DNA of 64,000 bases from an uncultured Alphaproteobacteria bacterium (GTDB taxonomy: Bacteria; Pseudomonadota; Alphaproteobacteria; Puniceispirillales; UBA1172): NCBI GenBank assembly GCA_958431225.1, contig OY288107.1, positions 1,825,501 to 1,889,500 on the forward strand, given 5' to 3'. Made by a program: the position numbers and the translations under genes. Below, in pieces: positions 15,844-29,400 of this stretch (position 1 is its first letter; each line of letters opens with the position of its first letter). The notes beneath the pieces were generated by a model. It was not told where the DNA came from. It ran no database searches and worked only from the letters and a program-made list of their open reading frames with translations.

Positions 15844-17091
15844 ATGACACAGCTAAAAAAATCTCTCACTCCGATGGGCGGTGCCGCTTTAATGCTTAAT
15901 ATAGTTATCGGGGCGGGTTTGCTAGCGTTGCCCGGATTAACTGTAAAAATTGCCGGGAACATGGCCATCTACGTCTGGATTATTTGCATCATAGTATCAT
16001 TACCGATGTTGGGCGTATTTATTATCATGGGTCGACGACACCCCAATATAGGAGGTGTTTCGCATTTTGCAAAAATTGCCTTTGGTTTTCATGCGTATAC
16101 CATTTCGTCATTTCTTTTTTTAGGGGCGGTTTTTCTTGGGCTTCCTGCTATAGCATTAACAGGGGGATATTATCTTAGTGCAATGATTCCGTTATCACCT
16201 GTGATATTAGCCATGGGTCTTGTGCTCGCTACGGGAACAATAAATTTTTTGTCGGCTTCAATCGCAAGTCGTTTCTCTGCTGTGCTCGCTTCATTGTTAG
16301 TTGTAGCCTTGTTTTTTATTATCATCATAGGTTTATTTTCAATTTCTTGGTCAGAAATTGACGCACGCATCGCGCCCCCATCACGTATTAGCCTCGACAA
16401 AATATCGCAACCATTACTCTTGGTGTTTTTTGCTTTCACCGGATGGGAAGTGGCTGCCGGTATTGCAGAAGAGTTCAAAACACCCAAAAAAGACTTTCCA
16501 AAAGCCATGTGTCTATCTTTTTTTATGATTTGTATAATCTACCTCACAATTGCCTTTGTGGTTCAAGCCTCTGGTCTATCTAATACGTATGAAGCGTCTT
16601 TTGTTTCTATCGTGACATCCAAGTTCGGCATTAGCGGCGGTGTTCTTACGGCGCTCGTGGCAAGTGTTATTATTTTTGCTAATTTACTTGGAGCGATATG
16701 GGCTGTATCAAGATTGGTGCTTTCCTTGGGGCGAGAACGTATTATTACAGCACCCCTCAGAATAAGCAATAATGGCACTCCAGCATCATCTGTTTTTTTT
16801 GTAGTTGTTATTTTAATTTTTGTGCTCATGCTTGCATGGAGCCAGTGGATAAATCTTGAAAAAATGCTGGCTTTGGCAGGGCAAAATTTTCTCATCCTTT
16901 ATGGCGTTGCCGCCTTATCCCTTTTCAAAACATCCAATATGCCACAGGAAAAAATGATTGCCATTTTGACTATCGCCATAGTTGTAGCAGTGATGTGGTG
17001 GAGTAGCAGTTCCATATATTATCCAACACTATTAATTGTTTCTGGATATGCTGTAGGAAGCATTAGAAATTGGCAAATCGCATTAAAGTAG
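15844..17091 (+). CDS. APC-superfamily amino-acid transporter (YjeH-like)
   Basis: A 415-residue integral membrane protein with about 11-12 hydrophobic segments. The first helix carries the APC signature NIVIGAGLLALPGL, where the unwound G-A-G binds the amino-acid backbone. Helix 6 has FFAFTGWEVAAGIAEEFKTP, the usual APC motif with a charged loop. Size and motifs resemble YjeH-type exporters more than antiporters with extra domains, so export of neutral amino acids under the upstream Lrp-like regulator is likely but inferred. An AAGGA ribosome site is 12 bases upstream. The gene ends directly on a remnant of the surface-protein C-terminus. Confidence 0.85.
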   Translation: MTQLKKSLTPMGGAALMLNIVIGAGLLALPGLTVKIAGNMAIYVWIICIIVSLPMLGVFIIMGRRHPNIGGVSHFAKIAFGFHAYTISSFLFLGAVFLGLPAIALTGGYYLSAMIPLSPVILAMGLVLATGTINFLSASIASRFSAVLASLLVVALFFIIIIGLFSISWSEIDARIAPPSRISLDKISQPLLLVFFAFTGWEVAAGIAEEFKTPKKDFPKAMCLSFFMICIIYLTIAFVVQASGLSNTYEASFVSIVTSKFGISGGVLTALVASVIIFANLLGAIWAVSRLVLSLGRERIITAPLRISNNGTPASSVFFVVVILIFVLMLAWSQWINLEKMLALAGQNFLILYGVAALSLFKTSNMPQEKMIAILTIAIVVAVMWWSSSSIYYPTLLIVSGYAVGSIRNWQIALK

Positions 17092-17211
17092 CTTTCTGCC
17101 AATGCGCTTGAGGATGCGGACGGAATCAAAGCGATTAAAATCCGCCCCCCTATAGCGATCAAAAGCCCAGCAACCCAAGCCCCAATACCAGAAACCGACC
17201 CAAACGCCTAA
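17092..17211 (+). pseudogene. Remnant of a surface-protein C-terminal tail
   Basis: The frame immediately after the permease stop reads LSANALEDADGIKAIKI, then SPATQAPIPETDPNA and a TAA at 17209. EDADGI recalls the DPDG module and the tail PIPETDPNA-stop matches PLPDTDPYA-stop of the 6009-residue protein. There is no start, so it is a fossil of a related gene's 3' end. Confidence 0.6.
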
Positions 17212-17250
17212 CACCCTCAGAGCAACACCCTCAGAGCAACACTCTCAGAG
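17212..17250. repeat. 14-bp tandem repeat
   Basis: The unit CACCCTCAGAGCAA occurs twice in full and once in part (CACTCTCAGAG), directly after the tail remnant. Confidence 0.85.
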
Positions 17251-17330
17251 TGCGCGGGGGAGGCAAGCTCACAAAACACCACCTCACCAAATTGGGACCT
17301 GTCGGGGCTATCATCTGCTCTCTGTCTGGT

Positions 17331-17430
17331 GTAGATTTTTATTGCAAATATTGTATGTTTATTTTAATGTTATAATATATGTAGATTTTTGTTGCAAATA
17401 TTGTATTTTTGCTATAAGGTTGTAATAGAT
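17331..17430 (+). repeat. 50-bp tandem duplication upstream of the giant gene, possible promoter
   Basis: Two 50-bp units begin GTAGATTTTTRTTGCAAATA at 17331 and 17381; a third begins at 17431. Each has TTGCAA, TTGTAT and an AT-rich -10-like element (TATAAT at 17371, TGTAAT at 17421). The spacing to a -35 is not canonical (14 bp). The last unit ends 34 bp before the start codon of the giant gene, so it plausibly sets its transcription. Confidence 0.6.
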
Positions 17431-17464
17431 GTAGTGTTCTTCAATGAATTGAAAGGGCTAAATT

Positions 17465-20400
17465 ATGCCTAATAACCTTACAGCAACGCGGGATTTGTTT
17501 AATTGGCGCGACCGTGAGTTAGAATCGCACCAGAGACTTGTATTATCGGGTTTTACCGCCAGTATTTGGACGCTTTCGGGTGTCGTGTTGGCGGCTTGTG
17601 ATATTTTTGATGATGATGGCAGGGGTGGTAATACGCTCCATGTGCAGAAAAGCCCGGTGCAAGGCGCGCGCCTTTATTTTGATTTGGACAATGACGGCGA
17701 TATTGATACCGCTGATATAATGGCGCAAGATGCGGTGTTTCCGCAAGGTTTCGTCACCGATGCCGCTGGGCGCGCGCACAATATCCCGGCGATTTTCCAA
17801 GACCTCCCATTCAAAGCAGTGCTTGATGGTGCGATTGATGCCGATACCGGTGTGGCATTAAGCGGTGAGATGTTTTCCATTCCGGCGACAAATGGCGCGC
17901 ATCGCCTTGCCTCGCCGATTACGGATTTTATTGTTGATGACGGCAGAACCCCTGAACAAGTCATCGCCGCGCTATTGCCCGACGCCGATAGTGCAGAAAT
18001 CACCCGCATATTGGAGGCGATTAACGACCCTCGGAGCTATCTAGGCGGTGATGCGCGCATTGAGGCATTGTCGTTCTATGTGGCATCGCTCACAAACCCT
18101 ACGCCTGATGCGGTGCGGAGCGATGCGGAAAAGATATTGAATGGCGTCCCCACCGACCCCATGGACCCCAACTACAACACGCTCATTATTGTCAATGATG
18201 ATACGACCCCTAACACCGATACGATTGACCTGCCCGCAAAAACCATAGGCGCGTATGATTCCTATATCGCAAAAATTCAAGCGGTGAGCCATGCGGGTGC
18301 CGTGCGCTATCGCATTATTGAGCCTGCCGATAATGAGGCGTTTCATGTTGACCGGGACGGGATTATCTCGGTTGTGGAGGGCGCAACTCTGACCGACACC
18401 ACCCTACGCATTGAGGTCAGCAATGGCGATGAAAGCAAAATTGTTAGTATTGCCGTCACGGTTGCCGCTGCCCCGGTTTTGAACGAACTCCCCGCCGATG
18501 CTACGACTGCTACGATTATGGAAAATGTTGAGGGTGGCACGGGCACAGGCACGATTTTGATTAGTGGCATCACGCCAACCGCCCCGCTAAGTAATCCTAC
18601 ATGGGAAATTCGTGAGGCGAACCCGGCGGGGCTTGCCGCGCTTTTGGACGCAAAATTTGCGATAGTGGCGGCGGGCAACGCCTATAATCTAGTGTTGAAG
18701 GATGGCGCAAGCCTAGATTATGATGCGATTCCCCGTGGCGTCATCAATCTGCACGTGTGGGTTAAAGAAAATGGCGTGCGTTCCAACGCCCTAGAATTAC
18801 GCATTCAAGTTGAAACAGACCCCAGCGAAATAGACTTTGGCGGTAATGTTTTAGGCATTGTGTTTGAAGACGGCAATCTAATCGCACAAGGGCGGATTAG
18901 CGTTGAAAATCAACCCGAAAATGCGGATGTCATTGTTAGCAGTCATGGCACTTACGGCAGTTTAGAATACGCCGATGGCACTTGGACTTATACGCTAGAT
19001 GATAGCATGGGCACTAGGGTTGATGGGTTGCTAAGCGGGGAGGTTTTGATAGATACGGCGACAATATCTGTCGGGGGCGTGCGCCAAAACATTTTAATCC
19101 GCATCAATGGCGCCGATGAGGACGTGCATTTTGTAGATAACGTCGGCACCCGCACCGCCGATGCAAGCGTGGGGGTTGAACGTGGTAATCCGGTGCTTGC
19201 GGGGGTGGATATTTTTGCTGACCTGACGCTGATGAACGCGAACCTAGCGGATATTGCGGTGAAATTTGCCGATGCGGGGGAAAATTATAATTTATTCACC
19301 ATAAGCGATGCCGGGCTTTTGACTTTCACCGGCACTAATGAAGATGTTGCGGGTTTTGGCGACAGCATCACGCTCAATTTAGAAATCACCGCCCCGGTTT
19401 TAACTAGGGCGACGCTTCCATTTGCCTTACAAGTCAATGTCATCAATGAGGTTGATGATGGGCGCGCGGAATATGAAGTGACTGGCGATGTTGAACTAGG
19501 GCAGGTGCTTACGGTGAGCAGGGTGCAAGGCTCGGAAGACCCTGATGGCGTTGTCGGCGGGGTCAGTTTCCAATGGTTTCGCGGCGATGAAAACGCCCCC
19601 ACCTTACTCCGCACCGGCGAAAGATATCGCGTCACCCAAGACGATATAGATTCCAGCGACAGCATCGGTGTTTTTGTTAGCTACACCGATGGTTCGGGCA
19701 CAATTTACACGCATAGGGATGGCAACCCTGACACGACCATTGTGGCATTTGCCACGCCAGTAAAATTCACCGCCCCCGCCGCCGCCGACCGCACGATAAA
19801 CCTAGATGAAGATACCGCCGCAGGTCCCACGCCGCATTTTTCTGTGACGGCAGAATCCGAGGATGATGATGGCAACCCTGTCGACATTGCTCGCTACGAG
19901 CTTCTTGATGAAAATAGGGCGGTAGTGCCAGATTATAAAGGCTTTGAAATTGATAGCAGTTCAGGGGCAATCACCCTCACCGGCGCATTGGATTATGAAA
20001 CCGATACCCGCATCACCTTGCGCGTCCGTGCCACCGATGAAAATACACCAGCAGAAACCGCAACACTTATCCTAACCGTCAATGTCGGCGATGTGAATGA
20101 CAATGCGCCGATATTTACCCCGAACCAACCCACAACCGCAACGATTCCTGAATCGCAGACGGCGGCGGATGGCACGATTTTGACGATTACTGCGCGCGAT
20201 GATGATGGCACTGCGCCAAATAATGTGGTGCGTTACGACATCACTGGCGGCACTGGCTTGGGTCTGTTTTACATTGATGAAAACACCGGCGCTATTCGCG
20301 TGGAAACTGGCGTGGATTTGAATTACGACACCACCCCCGCCACGACTAGATACACGCTAGAAATCACCGCTAGCGATGGCGGCGACAACCCCCCTGCCGA

Positions 20401-23400
20401 TGCGATGACAGCCACGCAAATGGTCATCATCAATCTCAGCGATGTCAATGATATCGTGCCTGTGGTCACGCCTCCTCCTGCGGGCGCTAGTTTCACGGTT
20501 AGGACGACGGCGACGCAGGGTGTTTCCACGACCGATACTGGCACAGGTTATCACATCACCATCACCGATGCCGATACGAACAACCGCTTCACTTTTAACG
20601 TTGATGACCCCCGCTTTGATTTTATAGACCGAGGCAATGGCGTTTGGGAATTAACCCTCCTAGCCAATCAAGACGTCCCCGAGGCAGTTGCAAGCACAAT
20701 CACGGTCAATTATCAGGTGCATGATGGCGCAAGGAATTCGGCAAATCCCGGCGCGGTCATTTTCACGGTGGTTGATACGCCGGTAGAATTCACCGCCCCT
20801 GCCACCCGCACGATAAATCTAGCTGAGGACACCACCGCAAGCAACACGCCGCATTTCACGGTGCAGGCAAGGTCTGATGATGGTGCGGGCAAAGCTGTTG
20901 ATATTGATAGCTATATGTTTGTCAATGATAACAATGTGGAAGCGACAGAATATAGGGGCTTTACGATTGATGCAGATTCGGGTGCCATTACCCTAACTGG
21001 TTCATTGGATCATGAAGATACACATAGAGATGGTAGCACCATAAACCTGCGCGTCCGTGCCACCGATGACAATGATGAGACCAATACACTTATGCTAACC
21101 GTCAATGTTGGCGATGTGAACGAACACGCCCCGGTATTTACCCAATCCACCTACACGGCAGAAATCGCGGAAACGCTCGCGGTTGATGCGGAGGTTGTGC
21201 GTGTTTCCGCGAGCGATGCTGATGGCACAGCCGAGAATAGCAATGTGCGTTATGACATCACTGGCGGCAACACAGGCAACGTTTTTGACATTAATCCGAG
21301 TTCTGGCGTAATTACTTTGCTGAATCCGTTGGATTATGAAACCGCCACCGAATATACGCTAACCATCACGGCTAGCGATGGCACTTTGACGGACACAGCA
21401 ACCGTCACCATCAACATCCGCGATATCAATGACGAATCCCCTAGCGTCCCGAATCCCGCCCCTACAGGCACGGCTAGGGTCACGGCGGCGGCGGATAATC
21501 CTGTCGGCACTGGCATGGGGTATCGCATCAGCGTTAGCGATGATGATGCGGTTAATGATTTTGATGTTGATATTATTGCTGGCGATGACCGCTTTGAATT
21601 CCGCCGCCAAACTGGCACCAACACATGGGAATTGTTCCTTGATTCAGGCGAAGAAATCCTGCCGTTAGAATTGGGCACCACAATCACGCTCACCTATCAG
21701 GTGACTGATGGCGGTGTCGGCACGACCCCGGCGGCAGGCACGGTCACCCTCACGGTCGTTGATACGCCGGTGCGTTTCACCGCCCCTACCATCACCACGA
21801 TACCTTTGGAAGAAAATAATGTAGCGAATTTGGCGGTAGCAACCGTGACGGCAACCTCTGAGGATGATGCTGGCGCCACGGTTCACATACAATCATTCGC
21901 GCTCGTTGATGATTTTGGCGGACTTTTTAGCATCAGCACTACAGGGGCTGGCACAGCATCGGCAGCGGCTTCAATCACGATTGCTGACGCTAACGCACTT
22001 GATTATGAGACCACCGAAAGCTACAGTCTGCAGGTGGTCGCCACGGATGCGAACACACCGCCCGAAACCAATATACTTACCCTGACCGTCAATGTCGGCG
22101 ATGCGAATGATAATGCGCCGATATTTACCCCGGGGCAGATCATCACCGCGACGATTCCTGAAACGCAGACGGCGGCGGATGGCACGATTTTGAGGATTAC
22201 TGCCGATGATGATGATGCCACTGCACCGAATAATGCGGTGCGTTATGAAATCACTGACGGCACTGGCATGGGGTTGTTTTACATTAACCCTATCACCGGC
22301 GATATTCGTGTGGCGGATGATGTGGATTTGGATTACGACACTGACCCCGCCACCACCGAATATACGTTAACCATCACTGCTAGCGATGGTGGCGACAATC
22401 CTCCTGCCGATTTCGTTGCGATGACACGCACAACAACCGTCACCATCACGCTCAGCGATGTCAATGATATTGTGCCTGATGTTGATTTCCCTCCTGCGGG
22501 TACAACTGGCACGGTGAGGACGACGTTTGGTTCAGCTGATTTTGCGCAAAATTCTGCGGCTGGCACGGGTTATAGCATCGCCATCACCGATGCCGATACG
22601 GGTAACCAATTCGCTGGCAAATTTAACGTTAGCGACCCCCGCTTTGATTTCATAGACCGAGGCAATGGCGTTTGGGAATTAACCCTCTTGGCCGGCCAAG
22701 AAATTGATGTGGAAATAGACCCCGACGCAAGCGAAGCAGAAACCATCACGCTCACCTATGAGGTCAATGATGGCACCCATAAGATTGATGGAGAGGTGGT
22801 CACGCTTGAGGTTGTTGGTAAGCCAAAATTTAACATTACCGGCCTGTTGAGCGTCCCTGTTCCTGAGGATGTTAGTGATGCGGATGCGCTAGTTACATTC
22901 AAGGCGACATTAGACGAAGCACCAGATTTGGAGGTGAATTATCGCATCACCGACGGCAATATTGGCGGTCTGTTTCATCTTGAAAAGGATGGTCTAAACA
23001 ATGCCGTCATCTCTCTCGTTGCCGATAGAAGTTTGGATTATGAAATACTTCCCGATTCCTACACATTAACCGTAGAGGCAAGCACTAGCTTTGAGGGGGA
23101 GTCTGTGGTTGAGGATATTACGCTGCGCATCGCTGTCGATAATGTCAATGAATATGCCCCCGCATTTGATGCAGATGCTTTTGACGATGTGGATGATGTT
23201 GCTGAAAATATCGCCGATGATCATGTGATTAAGAGGGTGCGTGCAACCGATGATGATCGCGGGGATACGGTCAGATATTCACTCGCCCCGGCGTCTAGTG
23301 CGCTTTTTGAAATTAACGATGACGGAGAAATCACGCTCGTGGATGGGCAGTCTCTAGATTACGAAAGCCAAGCACAACATCAGGTTGTGGTCATTGCCGC

Positions 23401-26400
23401 AGATAGAGATAATGGCGGCAAAACTAGCCAAGCGTCCTTTGATATCAACCTCATGGATCTCAATGACGACACCCCAATTTTGACGGCGTCTATCGCTAGC
23501 GGCAAGGTTAGGGCTGACACGCCGGGGCTTTTGGGCGGCACGGATACCGGCATCCGCCTCATCCTCACCGATGAAGATGGCGTGGCAACCAACGACTATA
23601 CATCCGATAGTTTCACCATCAGCGGCACCGAAGCGGATAAATTTGGGCTCAGGCGGGAGATTGTGGGGGCGCACCGGGAATGGGGGCTTTATTTCACTGG
23701 CGAAACAGGCATAGATTTTTCCGCTATATCTGGGGGCGCAATTACCCTAAACATTGCAGTCACCGACCGCCTCAGCGATGGCACAAGCCACACCACTGAC
23801 CCCGTCCCCGTTACCATTGAAGAATTGACCTCAACGGTAAGTTTCACCGCCGGCAAGGGCAGTCGTTCCTTTGATGTCATGGAGGGCGTGGAAAAAATAG
23901 TAGGCACCGAATTGGTCACCGTTGAAGCAACCTCAACGGCATCGGGGCCGGTTAAATACGCCTTTTTGGGCGGCAGGCAGATTTTTGGGGCATTCAGCAT
24001 TGATGCGGATAGCGGTGTCATCACCTATGCCGCCGATACGAGTTTTGATTTTGAAGATTCCCGCCCCAATCCTTATAGGCTCAATGTGATTGCTACCGAT
24101 ACAAGCAACAACAACACCGCCCCGGCAACCATCACCGTCAATGTGCTAGATGTCAATGAGCATGCGCCATTATTTGCCTCAGTGATTGGTTATGCCACGG
24201 TTGCTGAATCGCACACGGAGGCGGATGGGATGTTCGCGAAAGTGACTGCCCGAGATGGAGACGGCGCAAGCCCAAATAACGCTATCGTGCGTTATGAAAT
24301 CACCGGCGGCACCGGCATGGGCATTTTCAAAATCAATGCCAAAGGCGAGGTCAGTTTAGCTAGCGGGCAGACGCTAGATTACGATACCGCCCCTACCAGC
24401 TACACGCTAGAAATTATCGCTACCGATGGCGGCGGGGCGGATGCTATGACGACACCTACCGAGAGCACGCATATACTCACCATCGATATCAGCGATGTCA
24501 ATGATATCACCCCTACCTATACCGAATCCGGCGCCGCTATGGTTAGGATGACCGGGGTGCATGGGCATAATTACCGCATCCATACAGGTTATAGCATCAC
24601 CATTGACGACGCCGATACCAACAATGTTTTTACCTTTAATCTTAGCGATCCGAATCGTTTTGAATTCCGCGACCAAGGCAATGGCGTTTGGGGGCTGTTC
24701 GTCATACCCGATAGAGTGTTTGATCTTGCGGAAGGCACCATCACGCTTACCTATCAGCTGCGTGATGGCAACAATGATGCGGTGGATGAAAATGGTATGG
24801 TGAGATCTGGTTCAGTCAATGTTGAGGTTGTGGCAACATCGGTGCGTTTCATTGAGAACATGGGCGACCAATCGGTTGATGTAATGGAGGGCAAAACGCA
24901 AATGGCGGGGGCGCAATTAGCGGTTGTTGAGGCGGTTGCCCTCGCATCGGGGACGGTTAGCTATGCCCTTGCCGAGGCTTCGGATTTATTCAGCATTGAT
25001 GAGACAACTGGCATCATTACCTATATTGCCGATACGAATTTTGATTTTGAAATGCAGGACAAATATACTCTAAAAATTGTAGCTACCAATGACGGCAATG
25101 GCATCAACGGCACGCATGTCGGCGACACCGCTACCGCCACCATTACCATCAATGTGGGCGATGCCAATGAACACGCCCCCACATTTCCCGCCACTTTGAC
25201 AGCAACGGTTGCGGATGCACATACGGCGGCGGATGGTGTATTTACCACGATAACGGCAAATGATGCCGATGGCTCTGCCCCGAATAATGTGGTGCGTTAT
25301 GACATCACCGGGGGCAATAGAGATGATAGTTTCACCATTGATCCCGATAGTGGCGGCATTAGCGTGGCGGCGGGTAAAATTTTGGCTCATGGTGTCTATA
25401 CGTTGGAAATCACCGCCACCGATGGCGGCGCACCGCTTCTGTCCTCAACGCACGACATAACAATAACCGTGACACAATCAGGAAGCGTGGCGGCGGAATA
25501 TAGCCTTAGCCAAACTGGCAGAACACTAACCGCCAATTTAGACACCCCCGACCCCGATGGCATCAAAGCCGCAACAACCCCCCGCTATCAATGGTTCAGC
25601 CTCGACAGCGGCACGGTGTTAGATACGACAAATACCGAAAATTACACGCTCCCAAACGATGCAGATACCGATGGCTATTACGGGGTCATCATCACCTACA
25701 CCGATGGTAGCGATGTGCGGGAAAGCGTGGTTGCGTATAATTTTGATAAATCGGTACACGTGACCCCCATTGACAAGGACCCGACCCCGCAAACGACACT
25801 GACGGCGGATGCGGAAAATTTATACATTGGCGACGATGAGGCGAATACAGCCACCGCCCCGGGCATCCGTAATGATGCGTTCTTTGGCTTTGGTGGGCGG
25901 GATACGTTCCAAGGCGCAGGTTGGAATGATGTATTCTATGGCGGTGCTGATGTTGATATATTTTGGGGCGGTGCTGGCTCGGATGCGTTTGTGTTGGATT
26001 TTGATCATGATTCTAGTGCCAATGGCAATGCGGATATTGTGGCGGACTTTACACATCACGGCCCCCACGACTATGACCGCATCCGTGTTTATGTTGATGA
26101 CCCAGCTGCCATCACGACTGTGGATGCGTTAAAAACTGCACTAAAAATCACTTTTGGTAAGGCTCAGACTAGTCTATTTCGTGATGCTGCCGATGATAGA
26201 GACATTGACAATCTTTATATCTATAACAGCAGTGGCGATATTTTGCTGGAGATTGAGGATTTCTTTGACGGCACTAAATCTACACTCTCAGCAGATGACG
26301 CGATCACGTTGGATATGTTTGAAATTCTCAGCAAGGCGGAAAAACCAACCGCCGCCGCACACCACCTTGAAATCACCGAACATAAAGGCGGGGCAAATCC

Positions 26401-29400
26401 GCTACCCCAAAGCGTGCTGACAATGCAATCGTTAAAGGGCGCAACGGCAACCATACAAGGCGCGCATAGCGATTTATTTGAAGTGCGGGGCAATGGGCTA
26501 GGGACATTCCACTTATTCATCAAAGAAAATGCGCTATTAGACCACGACACCCACGGCATCATTGCGTTCAATATATTCTTTTCGGAGGTGAAAGACGTTT
26601 CCGGTGCGCGCGTTGAAAGTTTTGACGCACAGCGGGTAGAAATCACCGTCACCGAAGGCAAGGCGGAATATGCGATCACCGAAACCGAATCTGGTGCTTT
26701 GGAGGTTGCGCTTGTTCCCGGCAAGGAAGACCCCGATGGCGTTGTTGGCACGCCTAGTTATCAGTGGTTTAAGATTGAAAATGGTATGGATGTGAATGTT
26801 GCTGGCACTGACGCATCTTACACGCCTGCCGCAGATGATGCGGCTTTGACGCATGGTGTTGTTGTTAGCTACACGGACACATTGGACGTTGCGCTAAGCA
26901 CGACAAGCGATGTGCGGGTTATCTATTCACCGGTGACTTTTACGGATGATGAGGTTAGCGTGCGTATCAATGAAAATGATGCCGCCACCGCCGTAGCAAG
27001 CGTAAAGGCGGAAAGCACCGAAAGCGGCGGGACAATCGCCTATGCCATCACGGGCGGGGATGATGACAATTTATTCGCCATTGATGCAGATGGCAAAATC
27101 ACCCTGACGCGGGCGTTGGATTATGAAATTGATGCCACAGCTTACACCCTAGAAATCACCGCCACCCACAGCCCCTCTGATGCCACGAACACTGCCACCG
27201 TCAATATCTATGTCAATGATGTGAATGACCATGCCCCGCTATTACCCCCGAAAGCGCAGGTAGCGGCGGGATTGAGCCGTGCCATTGTTGGCACTAGTGA
27301 TGCTGACGACCCGCTAGATGGCATTGATGGCGTTGTTGATTACATAGATGGCGGGGCGGGTGCTGATGCCATTGACGGCGGCGGCGGCGATGACCATATT
27401 TTGGGCGGGGAAGGTGCTGACACCATCACGCTGGCGGACGCAAAGGGTAGTGTGGAGACCATCTATTACCGCTTCAGCTCAGGCGATGCGGGTTTTGTGG
27501 CGGGTGATGGTGCGATGACCGTTGAAAATTTCCGCTATTATGAAGATAATTTAGTTCTCATTGATACCGATGCGCGCGTCATTACCCTAGACAGATTCCT
27601 GCACGATGATAATGTTGGCACGGACGATGCTGATGGGAATTTGATTCCTGATGGCAAATTGTATCTTCAACCGCTTCAACGCGAGGTTGGCACCCATCCA
27701 AAATCAACGATTTATTTGGCGGGGATAAAGATTTGGATTGACGATACCGCCGCGCTAACCATCAATTTTGCCGAGGATAGCCAACCTGAAGTGCGGGGCG
27801 AGGTTGACACAGACAGGTTTAGATGGAAAGATACTGGCGAGCCGTTCTTTGGCACATTAAATAACGACTTTATTGGTGAATATGCTGGCTATTACTATCC
27901 GCAATTAAATGACAACACCCTGCTGCATGCTTATGTTGCTGATTTGAAAATTATTGATGATGCTGATTTGCCTGCGGGTTTTGCGACGGACGTATTTATT
28001 TCGGAATCGCGCAGTAATGCCGATGGTGTATTTATCACGCTTCCTGCCACTGATGGCGATGGTTCTGCCCCGAATCATGTGGTGCGGTATGCGATTACAG
28101 CTGGCAATATAGGCGATGTGTTTAGCATTGATGGCGATGGCGGGATTAGTGTTGCGGCGGGTGCGAATCTAGATTTTGAAACCACCACCGAATACACGCT
28201 CACCATCACGGCGACCGATAGCGGCGTCCCGCCTATGCACGACACGCATACGCTCACCATAGGCATTACCGATGCGAATGATATTGCCCCGGTGTTGTCG
28301 GCTATTGGCGGTGTGGTGGCGGCAGATTTTGCCGAAAATAATAGCGCACCAACCCCGGAGCTCCTGACAACATTGACATTTAGCATTGCCGATACGGATG
28401 CGGATAATGATTTCACTTTCCGCGTCACAGCTGGCGGTGATGCCCCGACTGCCGCACAAAATACATTGGCGGGCAAATTTGAAGTCGCACTGGTGAATGA
28501 TGTATGGACGCTCAAATTAAAAACGGGCAGAACCATTGATTATGAAAGCGAAACCGGGCTGGATGAAAACGACGCCATCACGCTCAATATCGTGGTGCAT
28601 GATGGCGTCAAAGATAGCAATGTCGTCCCGGTGACGCTGACCATCACCAATATCAATGACACTGGCCCAACCCTAACCCTCGCCCCTGCGAGCACCTACG
28701 CCCTTGATGAGCAACCCATCCCTGCCGATGAATCGCTATATGCTGGGGTGACGCTGACGCTAGGTTCGGTGGTGGCGGGGATTGTTCCTGATTTAGAATC
28801 CCGCCATTTCTCGGTGCAAGGCGATATCGGCAAACGCTTTGATATCGTGGCGGGACAGACGCCGGATGAGTGGCACATCCACCTCAAAGCTGGTGAGATT
28901 CTGGAACATGAAACCGAAACACAAATCATATTGCGGGTGACGGCGGATGATGGTGTCAATGCGCCTTATCAGACGGGCGACATAACTATCAATGTGCGTG
29001 ATATTAATAACCATGCGCCGATATTGGCTTCCAACACGCCGATGAGCGTAGAAATTTCGGAATCGCGCACGGATGCCGACCCGGCCTTTGCCACGATTAC
29101 GGCGCGCGATGCTGATGGCACTTCCCCGAATAATGCGGTGCGTTATGATATCGTTAGCGGCAATGTCGGCGATGTTTTCACCATCAACCGAATGACTGGC
29201 GCGATTAGTGTGGCGGCGGGCAAATCCCTAGATTTTGACACATTAGCCAAATACACGCTGGCGATTCATGCCTCCGATGGTGGCACGCCTTCTCGGGTCG
29301 TGGCACATAATCTCACCATCACGCTCACCGATACGAATGACATCACCCCGACTTATACCCCCGCTGGCACGGCTTCCATCAGGGCGACAAGCGGGCATAC

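Noticed and set aside
17212-17250. Possible CRISPR-like array at the short tandem repeat
   Set aside because: Units are 14 bp with no spacers, only two and a half copies, and no cas genes.
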